From: Candidatus Izemoplasma sp.
GTDB lineage: Bacteria; Bacillota_I; Bacilli_A; Izemoplasmatales; Izemoplasmataceae
Assembly: GCA_021736285.1 (NCBI GenBank)
Contig: JAIPGE010000011.1
Location: forward strand, 1-16,390
Direction of reading: 5' to 3'
Length of the DNA: 16,390 nucleotides
The position numbers were made by a program, and so were the translations under genes. This document shows, piece by piece, positions 1 through 6,594 of this stretch. The notes under the pieces were generated by a model. That model was not told the origin of the DNA. It ran no database searches and saw only the letters and a program-made list of their open reading frames with translations. The first letter of the stretch is position 1; the number at the start of each line of letters is the position of its first letter.

Positions 1-1715
1 AACTGGCCTTTTTTGTGTATTATCCCAAACAAATGTTAAAAAAATATCAAGACCGTCTTCCAAATCAAGATTATAAACAGTTCATTCGACAAAAACTGCT
101 TGATTGCATTGCATTATCAAAAACAATGAGCCAAAAATATACCAAAAGCAAAATTCGTAAAACACTTCCTGCACCATTTGCTTATATTATTCAAGAACTT
201 TTATTTGAAAGCACACATATTAAAGATAAAGCAAACTATTACAATGCGATACTAGATGCCATATTTAAAACCAATCGTGAACAAAACTTCCTTATCGAGT
301 TATCCTATTTTATTCAGCGCTTAACAATTGATCGGCTGCATGTGGTTGGTGATATCTTTGATCGCGGACCAGCAGCACATCTTGTCCTTGATAAAATGAT
401 GAAATATCACTCATTAGATATTGAATGGGGAAACCATGACGTATTATGGATGGGCGCAGCTTCGGGTAGTCGCCTTGCAATTTGTAACGTGTTACGTAAT
501 AGCGCTAAATACAATACTTTAGATACCTTAGAAGAAGGATATGGCATCAACTTACTCCCACTGGCTTCATTTGCGAATAAAACGTATTATGATGATGCCT
601 GTGACAACTTTATCCCAAAAACACAACACACCATAGATGATGATAAAAAAGCCCTTGTTGCTAAAATACATAAGGCCATTACCATTATGCAGTTTAAATT
701 AGAGCACTTGGTTTTTCAGCGCAATCCTCACTTTCATTTAGAAGACCATTGCCATTTACATCATATTAATTATACTAACGGTACTGTCACACTTAATGAC
801 CATACATACGCATTAAAAGATACACATTTCCCAACAATTGATCCCGAACACCCTTATCAGTTGACCCCACAAGAAGAAACTGTCTTAAAACAACTAAAAA
901 ATGCCTTTTTGAATAATGATCTCCTACAAAATCATGTTAGATTTCTCTTTCAAAAAGGACAGATGTATTTAAAATATAATAATAATCTCTTATTCCATGG
1001 CTGTATTCCGTTAGATGAAGACGGTCACTTCGCATCAATGATGATAGATGATACACTTGTTAAAGGAAAGTCCTTACTTGACACATTAGAACAAAAAATC
1101 CGTAAAGCATATCTAAACCGATATCAAAAAGAAAACGCCGATAAAGATTATTTTATTTTCTTATGGCAAGGCAAAAATTCACCACTTTTTGGTAAAACAC
1201 AGATGAAGACCTTTGAGCGGTACTTAATTTCAGATAAAAACGCACATCAAGAACCGATGAATAATTATTTTCATTTACGGGAAGATGAAACGATATTAAA
1301 GAACATTTATAATGAATTTAATATTGATTATAATCATTCTAAAATTATTAATGGCCATGTCCCCACAGACATCTCAAATGGCGAGAGTCCTGTCAAAGCA
1401 AACGGTAGAATTTATGCCATCGATGGCGGCATGAGCTCACAATATAAAGAAAAAATAGGGATTGGTGGTTATACATTAATCGCTGATTCATACAAACTCT
1501 TTTTAATCTCCCATGAACGTTTCCCAAGTGTCGAAACATTAATCGAAAAAGAGACAGATATCATCAGTTTACTTCAAGCAGAAGACATCAATTTGGAACG
1601 AGAGTATATATATAACACCGATAAAGGTAAAAAGATTAAGGCTGACATAAATGACTTAACCGTTTTATTAGAAGCTTATCGAAGCGGTGAAATCAAAGAA
1701 TATATAAAAAAATGA
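1..1715 (+). CDS. fbp: Fructose-1,6-bisphosphatase, class III (5'-truncated by window edge)
   Basis: Hydrolyses fructose-1,6-bisphosphate to fructose-6-phosphate in gluconeogenesis; cytosolic and metal-dependent, of the calcineurin-like phosphoesterase type used by many Bacillota. The frame is open from base 3 and gives about 570 residues; family members are about 640-670, so roughly 90-100 N-terminal residues, including the first metal-binding DLHGEY-type motif, lie outside the window. Visible family landmarks are LHVVGDIFDRGP (nt 339-374), IEWGNHDVLW near nt 420-450, NGHVPTD near nt 1350-1370 and the C-terminal GGYTLIADSY and ISHERFPS stretches. The GTG at base 15 is not the start: the residues before and around it align with the internal VYYP region of the family. 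It is the only plus-strand gene and converges on acpS, with stop codons three bases apart. Identification is from recognised family motifs and is firm. Confidence 0.95.
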   Translation, partial: LAFFVYYPKQMLKKYQDRLPNQDYKQFIRQKLLDCIALSKTMSQKYTKSKIRKTLPAPFAYIIQELLFESTHIKDKANYYNAILDAIFKTNREQNFLIELSYFIQRLTIDRLHVVGDIFDRGPAAHLVLDKMMKYHSLDIEWGNHDVLWMGAASGSRLAICNVLRNSAKYNTLDTLEEGYGINLLPLASFANKTYYDDACDNFIPKTQHTIDDDKKALVAKIHKAITIMQFKLEHLVFQRNPHFHLEDHCHLHHINYTNGTVTLNDHTYALKDTHFPTIDPEHPYQLTPQEETVLKQLKNAFLNNDLLQNHVRFLFQKGQMYLKYNNNLLFHGCIPLDEDGHFASMMIDDTLVKGKSLLDTLEQKIRKAYLNRYQKENADKDYFIFLWQGKNSPLFGKTQMKTFERYLISDKNAHQEPMNNYFHLREDETILKNIYNEFNIDYNHSKIINGHVPTDISNGESPVKANGRIYAIDGGMSSQYKEKIGIGGYTLIADSYKLFLISHERFPSVETLIEKETDIISLLQAEDINLEREYIYNTDKGKKIKADINDLTVLLEAYRSGEIKEYIKK

Positions 1716-1737
1716 CGATTATTCGTCATTTTCTTTT
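1704..1737. terminator. Bidirectional terminator between fbp and acpS
   Basis: An 8-bp perfect stem, AATGACGA (1711-1718) with TCGTCATT (1723-1730) around a TTAT loop, is flanked by an A-run on the left and a T-rich run on the right, so it reads as an intrinsic terminator on both strands. It overlaps the fbp TGA stop (1713-1715) and the acpS TAA stop (1719-1721), so one short hairpin serves both convergent genes. The stem is seen directly; terminator function is inferred from shape and position. Confidence 0.8.
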
Positions 1738-2072
1738 ATACAAATAGCTACTGCGTAATGTCTTGAGTGTGAAATACTCAGTGTCAAGGTATCTTCAGGA
1801 TGATATTTGCTTTTAATATAGGGGGCACCAAAACGATCATTTAAGATTGATACATCTTTAAAATTTAATTCATCATCAAATGTCTTATAGGCTTTTGTAT
1901 AAGCTTCCTTAGCTGCAAAACGTCCGGCTAAAAAAGCCAATTTGCGTTGTGTTTGAGTTATCTTATTATAGATTTCAAGTTCATCATTACTTAAAATCCG
2001 TTCGATAAACTTATCACTGATCCGTTCTTTAATTTCTTCAAATTCAACCAAATCAATCCCAACATTATTCAT
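1719..2072 (-). CDS. acpS: Holo-[acyl-carrier-protein] synthase
   Basis: Transfers the 4'-phosphopantetheine arm of coenzyme A to the serine of apo-acyl carrier protein, making it active for fatty-acid synthesis; cytosolic, usually trimeric. At 117 residues it has the usual AcpS length. Signature motifs are present: GIDLVEF at residues 5-11, with the Mg-binding Asp7, FAAKEAYTKA at 52-61, with the second metal ligand Glu56, and LSISHS near 95-100. The ATG at 2070-2072 overlaps the end of whiA by 8 bases and has a perfect GGAGG ribosome-binding site (2082-2086) nine bases upstream inside whiA, so the two are cotranscribed and probably translationally coupled. Transcription probably starts at the whiA promoter and ends at the shared hairpin with fbp. 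Confidence 0.95.
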   Translation of the reverse strand: MNNVGIDLVEFEEIKERISDKFIERILSNDELEIYNKITQTQRKLAFLAGRFAAKEAYTKAYKTFDDELNFKDVSILNDRFGAPYIKSKYHPEDTLTLSISHSRHYAVAICIKENDE

Positions 2073-3009
2073 AATTCATTTCCTCCATAATATCATCAGC
2101 CAGTTCATTGATATTACGAAAACGATGATTTAAGGCTGATTTACTTATCGGTTTTCCAAACAATCCTTCACTATACTCTGACAACTCTTTTAACGATGAT
2201 TCAGGGTAAGCTTTTCTTAGTTCAATTGCTTCTTGTACACTTCTATTTAGTGTTTTAATATCCAATGTGTTTTCTAAAATACTAATACTTTTTAATTGTT
2301 TATTGGCAGCTTCTAATGTTTTATTTTGATTGGCAATATCCATATTCATCACACGTGTAATTGAATTGACAAAATCACGCTTTATCCGTTCGTCTTCATA
2401 AGTGAATAAGGCGTTTATTGCACCGCTTAAGCGTAAAAAATCGGAAATTCGTTCAGATTCTTTAATATAAGCAATATATCCATTTTTACGTACAACGTAT
2501 TTTGCGTTCAATTCAAAATGATTAAACAAATTCATAATTCCAATCGCATGATTCTCATCGCTTGTGTGAATTTCTAAATGATAACTTGATGAACGGGGTG
2601 AGTTAATGGATCCCGATGCTAAAAACGCCCCTCTTAAGTAAGCCTTCTTACAACAATCTTTTATCAGTAATGGATCTTTTAAGATATCTTCATAATCATC
2701 CATTAATGCACATTCATGGACAATTGTATTGGTTTTATGGATAATTTTAATAATATAGATATCATGTTTATTTAATTTCATTTGTTTTTTGGAGAGCAGT
2801 TCAACATCAACTTTATATAATTGCTTAACACGTTCAACAACATGTCTTGCAACACCAATATTGGTTGTGTGAAATTCAATTCGAATTCCTTCGCTAGAAA
2901 TGGTTAAATCACCATTGATACGAAGTAATGCAGCCAATTCTGCTAGTTGACAACACAGTTTACTCTTCACATTTAATAATTCACTTTTCACATCTGACGC
3001 AAAACTCAT
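2065..3009 (-). CDS. whiA: DNA-binding protein WhiA
   Basis: WhiA is a conserved Gram-positive DNA-binding protein: a sporulation transcription factor in actinomycetes, and in Bacillus a chromosome-associated factor affecting cell division. At 314 residues it matches the family. The N-terminal two thirds is the LAGLIDADG homing-endonuclease-like fold, with the recognisable CCKKAYLRGAFLASGSI at about 119-135 followed by a beta strand containing YHLEIHTS. The C-terminal part, about 225-314, is the helix-turn-helix domain (NRSVQEAIELRKAYPESSLK, then KSALNHRFRNI). The ATG at 3007-3009 has only a weak purine-rich ribosome-binding site (GAGTGTGA). In Bacillus whiA sits with rapZ (yvcJ) and yvcK; neither is next to it here, and the upstream neighbour is trxB, separated by a terminator. 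acpS follows with an 8-base overlap. Confidence 0.95.
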   Translation of the reverse strand: MSFASDVKSELLNVKSKLCCQLAELAALLRINGDLTISSEGIRIEFHTTNIGVARHVVERVKQLYKVDVELLSKKQMKLNKHDIYIIKIIHKTNTIVHECALMDDYEDILKDPLLIKDCCKKAYLRGAFLASGSINSPRSSSYHLEIHTSDENHAIGIMNLFNHFELNAKYVVRKNGYIAYIKESERISDFLRLSGAINALFTYEDERIKRDFVNSITRVMNMDIANQNKTLEAANKQLKSISILENTLDIKTLNRSVQEAIELRKAYPESSLKELSEYSEGLFGKPISKSALNHRFRNINELADDIMEEMNYE

Positions 3010-3036
3010 ATTATCACACTCAACTTTTGATAACCC

Positions 3037-3065
3037 ATTATAACACGCATAGAAAATGATGTCTA
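3037..3065 (-). promoter_or_regulatory. SigA-type promoter of whiA-acpS
   Basis: On the minus strand, TAGACA (3060-3065) lies 17 bases before TATAAT (3037-3042), which is preceded by TGT, giving an extended -10 element. This is five of six -35 matches, a perfect -10 and optimal spacing. The predicted start near 3030 leaves a leader of about 20 bases before the whiA ATG. It sits just downstream of the trxB terminator, which separates the two transcription units. The boxes are seen directly; activity is inferred. Confidence 0.75.
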
Positions 3066-3095
3066 TGAAATCAAAATGACTTTGGTCTTTATGCT

Positions 3096-3124
3096 ATAAA
3101 AAAGTCACAATCAAGTTGTGACTA
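3096..3124 (-). terminator. Intrinsic terminator after trxB
   Basis: An 8-bp perfect stem, AGTCACAA (3103-3110) with TTGTGACT (3116-3123) around a 5-base loop, is followed on the minus strand by a T-run (the A-run at about 3098-3103 on the plus strand). It begins eight bases after the trxB stop and precedes the whiA promoter, so it marks the end of the long pcrA-to-trxB gene run. Confidence 0.85.
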
Positions 3125-3130
3125 TTATTT

Positions 3131-4066
3131 TTATGCTTTTTGCTTTTTATCTAATCGTTTAATATAATTTGAGATTTGAACCGCTGCGATGGTTCCATCT
3201 GCGGCCGCAGTAATAATTTGCCGAAGTTCTTTATCGATTACATCACCAATTGCGAACACGCCAGGTACTTTTGTCATCATATGATCATCGACCTCGATAT
3301 ATCCCCATTTATTTTGGATATTTAAGTCTTTAACAAATGATGCTTCTGGAACACTCCCAATAAAGATAAATGCACCTTCAACTTCTAATGTCTCTTCTTT
3401 TTTAGTTTCAACATCGCGAATTGTAACACTTTTTAGTTTCTCATCACCATTAAATGACACAATTTCATGTCCTAATCGATAGTCCATCTTACCTGTTTCT
3501 TTTGCTTCTTCAATGGATTTTGCATCTGCTTGAAGATCCGGTAAAATATTTACCACTGTAATATGTTTCACTGTTTTTGATAGATAAACAGCCTCTTCAA
3601 TCGCGCTGTTGCCACCACCAACAACAACGATATCTGTGTCTTTAAAGAATGCCCCATCACAGATTGCACAATAGCTAACACCTTTTCCACTTAATTCAGC
3701 TTCGCCCGGTGCGCCTGTTGTTCTTGGATTTGTTCCTGATGCGATAATAACCGCTTTGGTTTCATACACTTCTCCAGATGTTGTATGAACTTCTTTAACA
3801 TCGCCTTTATCAACAATGTTTGTGATATCGCCATAACGATAATCCACACCAAGTTCTTGTGTATGGTTAAACATCTTTTCAGACAATTCAAATCCTGTTA
3901 TTTTTCCTGTTCCGGTATAGTTTTCAATCTCCCAAGTTGTCATCATTTTACCACCTGGTGCGCCTTTTTCTAACATAACCGTTTTTAAGTTCGCACGTTG
4001 TGTATAAATAGCCGCAGTCATTCCGCCTGGTCCAGCTCCAATAATAACTACATCAAATTTTTCCAT
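3131..4066 (-). CDS. trxB: Thioredoxin reductase (TrxB-type flavoprotein) with atypical nucleotide-binding loop
   Basis: Low-molecular-weight thioredoxin reductase-type flavoprotein, passing electrons through FAD and a redox disulfide to thioredoxin. At 311 residues it has the normal length. The N-terminal FAD motif GAGPGGMTAA is at 11-20, the redox centre CAIC at Cys134/Cys137 is followed by DG, the nucleotide-domain motif GGGNSAIEEA is at 151-160, and the C-terminal FAD motif GVFAIGDV is near 270. Oddity: where NADPH-dependent enzymes carry HRRxxxR after the second strand, this protein reads VVNILPDLQADAKS and has no arginine, so the electron donor may not be NADPH. The ATG follows an AGAGGTGAG ribosome-binding site. 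It lies 24 bases downstream of lgt, as the last gene of the long run, and is closed by a terminator. Family assignment is firm; donor specificity is open. Confidence 0.9.
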   Translation of the reverse strand: MEKFDVVIIGAGPGGMTAAIYTQRANLKTVMLEKGAPGGKMMTTWEIENYTGTGKITGFELSEKMFNHTQELGVDYRYGDITNIVDKGDVKEVHTTSGEVYETKAVIIASGTNPRTTGAPGEAELSGKGVSYCAICDGAFFKDTDIVVVGGGNSAIEEAVYLSKTVKHITVVNILPDLQADAKSIEEAKETGKMDYRLGHEIVSFNGDEKLKSVTIRDVETKKEETLEVEGAFIFIGSVPEASFVKDLNIQNKWGYIEVDDHMMTKVPGVFAIGDVIDKELRQIITAAADGTIAAVQISNYIKRLDKKQKA

Positions 4067-4090
4067 TAATTCTCACCTCTCGATTTTTAA

Positions 4091-5053
4091 TTATAACGCT
4101 TCTTCATCTATTTGTTCAGTATTTTGCTTTATAACATCTAGATAGTACATTGGCTTTAATACGAATCGACTATAAATCAAATATCCAATGCCACCCAATA
4201 TCATTATGATAGAAATTAATTGTGCTGTTCTAATCCCTGTATCTCCAACATATAAACTATCAGTTCGCATCGCTTCAATAAAGTAACGACCGATTGAATA
4301 CCAAATGAGGTAAAAAGCCAAAAGTTCACCGCGTCGTAACCATTTCGTGCGACGGACAATTAAGACAATACCAAAGCCTAAAATATTCCATAATGATTCA
4401 TATAAAAATGTTGGATGATAGTAATTATAGGTTTGAAAGTCCCTTGCTCCTTCAATCAGTGTGCCAAGATGTCCAGGTTCACCAGCTTCTGTTTGAATTA
4501 ACATATTGTTGGTGATAAAATCTGGTAAGCGTAATGTTTTTGATAAGAAGGTACGCTGTTCATCTAAACTTAAAGCTGGTTGATCGCCATTAAACCCACC
4601 GATTGGTCCGCCATGAGCCTCTTGATTAAAGAAATTCCCCCATCGACCTGATGCTTGGGCAATAAGAAATCCTGGGACCATAATATCAAATGCACTAAGT
4701 AGGTTGATGCCTTTATGTTTGGTATAAAAATAAGCACTGATAAACGCTGTAAAAAATCCCCCATGGATGGCTAAACCACCATCAGTAATGCGAAATATAG
4801 CAATAATATCCCAAGCATATCGTTCCCATTCAAAGACAACATACCATAATCGTGTCCCAATAATTGAAAGCGGAACAATAATCAATACGCCATCTAAAAT
4901 ATCATCTGCGGTAATACCGAGTTTCTTCCCTTCACGTAAGCCAAGAATCACAGCTAGTACAATTCCTAACATAATCATAAAGCTATATTTGTACCATGTT
5001 ATAAATCCTAAATCAAACAAAATGTTACTAATTGGGTCATAGATATGTGTCAT
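4091..5053 (-). CDS. lgt: Prolipoprotein diacylglyceryl transferase
   Basis: Integral membrane enzyme that transfers diacylglycerol from phosphatidylglycerol to the lipobox cysteine of pre-lipoproteins, the first step of lipoprotein maturation. Diagnostic stretches are GGLAIHGG at 92-99 (His97 corresponds to the essential His of the E. coli enzyme), the family signature GRWGNFFNQE at 136-145 (Arg137) and GRYFIEAMRTDSL at 255-267. Several hydrophobic helices span the protein. At 320 residues it is longer than the common 260-290; most of the surplus is a hydrophilic stretch at about 146-210 between the signature and YYHPTFLYES. Its ATG overlaps the hprK stop in an ATGA arrangement, indicating translational coupling; the hprK-lgt pair is conserved across Bacillota. 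Assignment is secure. Confidence 0.96.
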   Translation of the reverse strand: MTHIYDPISNILFDLGFITWYKYSFMIMLGIVLAVILGLREGKKLGITADDILDGVLIIVPLSIIGTRLWYVVFEWERYAWDIIAIFRITDGGLAIHGGFFTAFISAYFYTKHKGINLLSAFDIMVPGFLIAQASGRWGNFFNQEAHGGPIGGFNGDQPALSLDEQRTFLSKTLRLPDFITNNMLIQTEAGEPGHLGTLIEGARDFQTYNYYHPTFLYESLWNILGFGIVLIVRRTKWLRRGELLAFYLIWYSIGRYFIEAMRTDSLYVGDTGIRTAQLISIIMILGGIGYLIYSRFVLKPMYYLDVIKQNTEQIDEEAL

Positions 5054-5985
5054 TTATCTTCACTTTCTTTCTGTAATTTTGATAGGTTCTCTTTGACTGC
5101 TTCAGCGAATTCTTTTGCTGAGTTTTCACCTAAATATTTTAATCTGGTATTGACTGCGGCAACTTCAACAAGTGAAGCCACATTCCGTCCTTCTGATATC
5201 GGTAAGATGACATGTGAAATCTCAGTATCAAAGAAAGTAATTGTGGTACTATCTAATCCGAGACGATCATAAGAATTTTTCTCATTCCATTTTTCTAAAT
5301 CAATGACAAGCATTATTTTTTTGTTCTCTTTAAATGCTTTTACGCCATACAATTTTACAATATTAACAATCCCAATCCCACGTATCTCTAAATACTTTCG
5401 TAACATCTCTGGTGCTTCCCCAACAACTATCCCGGGTTCACGTTGGTACATATCAACACGGTCATCTGCTACCAATTGATGGCCCCGACGAACAAGTTCT
5501 AATGCAACCTCACTCTTACCAAGACCGCTTTTCCCACGTATGAGTACCCCCACACCACTAATATCGACAAGGGTGCCATGTACACTTATGCGTTCTGCCA
5601 GCTGGCTGTTTAAATATTCAAACAGACTACTAATTAAGGCACTGGTTTTATTCTTACTATGACATATTGGAATATTATAATCATTGCCTTTTCGAATAAA
5701 AATTTCAGGAATCTCTGTATTTTTCGAAAAAATAAACATCGGCGGCCGTTTTTGAAACAACATATCGACGCGTATTTCTTGATCACTTTCTGATAGCCAC
5801 CAAAAGAATGTGACTTCTTTTGAACCAAATACTTGAATGCGATCAAACTCATAGAAATCAAACAAACCAGCAAGCTCAATCCCAGGGCGAGATACTTGGG
5901 ATCGTGTGACTTCGTTTTGGAGTCCGCTTTCGCCACTTTGTAAATCTAGTTTATGATCATTAATAATGTCTTGTACTGTTAACAT
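5050..5985 (-). CDS. hprK: HPr kinase/phosphorylase
   Basis: Bifunctional regulator of carbon catabolite repression: it phosphorylates HPr of the phosphotransferase system on Ser46 with ATP and reverses this by phosphorolysis; in the family the kinase is stimulated by fructose-1,6-bisphosphate. The 311-residue length is typical. The N-terminal domain covers about 1-130. The catalytic domain has His136 (SVHGTLVDISG), Walker A GKSGLGKS at 151-158, an acidic VADDRVD at 172-178, the family signature LEIRGIGIVNI at 199-209 and PISEGRNVASLVEVAA at 262-277. The start is fixed by an AAGGTGA ribosome-binding site whose TGA is also the stop of the preceding membrane-protein gene, four bases before the ATG. 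It overlaps lgt by 4 bases. The presence of HprK implies a phosphotransferase system with Ser46-type HPr elsewhere in the genome. Confidence 0.97.
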   Translation of the reverse strand: MLTVQDIINDHKLDLQSGESGLQNEVTRSQVSRPGIELAGLFDFYEFDRIQVFGSKEVTFFWWLSESDQEIRVDMLFQKRPPMFIFSKNTEIPEIFIRKGNDYNIPICHSKNKTSALISSLFEYLNSQLAERISVHGTLVDISGVGVLIRGKSGLGKSEVALELVRRGHQLVADDRVDMYQREPGIVVGEAPEMLRKYLEIRGIGIVNIVKLYGVKAFKENKKIMLVIDLEKWNEKNSYDRLGLDSTTITFFDTEISHVILPISEGRNVASLVEVAAVNTRLKYLGENSAKEFAEAVKENLSKLQKESEDK

Positions 5986-5989
5986 TTTG

Positions 5990-6589
5990 TCACCTTCTTA
6001 GACCTTGTCTTAAGTATCGCTTTATTAATACACCTATACTATACCGTAATACCGCAAAAATTAAAACGAAAAAGACAAGTAATGTTTCATTAATAAACCG
6101 AAACGATTCAATGAATAAGTAATCATCAATGATATAAAAAATAAGAACATATCCAAAATAAAAAATTGTGCCAAATGTTCTTAAAATCAACTTAAAGTGA
6201 TGGCTAAAGATATACATTCGAAATAAGGCTTCAACCGCACTAAAAGTTAATCCCACGAATAATAATGTCGTCATTGAATCATAAACGGCAAAGCCAAATA
6301 CTTCAATCACTAAAAAAATGAGTGTCATATTTAATAAATAACTAAACATAAAATTAACGATTTGATTTGTATGGTATACACCACCAAATTCTATTGCTAG
6401 AATTTGTTTTTTGGGTCCTTTTTTATTGGTCTTTTCTTGTTTTTTTAGTTCATCCATAATCCGCTTTAAATCTTCTTCTAAGTTTTCTTTAGAAGGTTTA
6501 TCTTCAGATGATGTATCGTTCGGTTCTTTATTTTCTTCTTTATCTTTGGTGCTTTTTGATTCATCATCATGGTTAGGTTCTTTGTCCAT
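5990..6589 (-). CDS. Four-helix membrane protein with long acidic N-terminal tail; function unknown
   Basis: Not recognised with confidence. From the ATG at 6587-6589 it has 199 residues. The first ~64 are hydrophilic and rich in Glu, Asp, Lys and Ser, with a helical charged segment at about 36-60 (KENLEEDLKRIMDELKKQEK). Four hydrophobic segments follow, at roughly 77-98, 104-127, 138-156 and 165-188, then a short Arg-rich tail (RYLRQGLRR) likely on the cytoplasmic side. There is no signal peptide. A GTG at 6596-6598 would add three residues, but it belongs to the GAGGTGA ribosome-binding site five to six bases before the ATG, so the ATG is preferred. The uvrA stop TGA lies in the same site. 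In Bacillus subtilis a small four-helix protein, YvlD (phage-holin-4 superfamily), precedes hprK, so a distant positional counterpart is possible; this is inference only. Confidence 0.8.
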   Translation of the reverse strand: MDKEPNHDDESKSTKDKEENKEPNDTSSEDKPSKENLEEDLKRIMDELKKQEKTNKKGPKKQILAIEFGGVYHTNQIVNFMFSYLLNMTLIFLVIEVFGFAVYDSMTTLLFVGLTFSAVEALFRMYIFSHHFKLILRTFGTIFYFGYVLIFYIIDDYLFIESFRFINETLLVFFVLIFAVLRYSIGVLIKRYLRQGLRR

Positions 6590-6594
6590 TTTTA

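Noticed and set aside
15..17. GTG as the start of fbp
   Set aside because: The frame is open to the window edge, and the residues around it match an internal region of class III fructose bisphosphatase; the gene starts outside the window.
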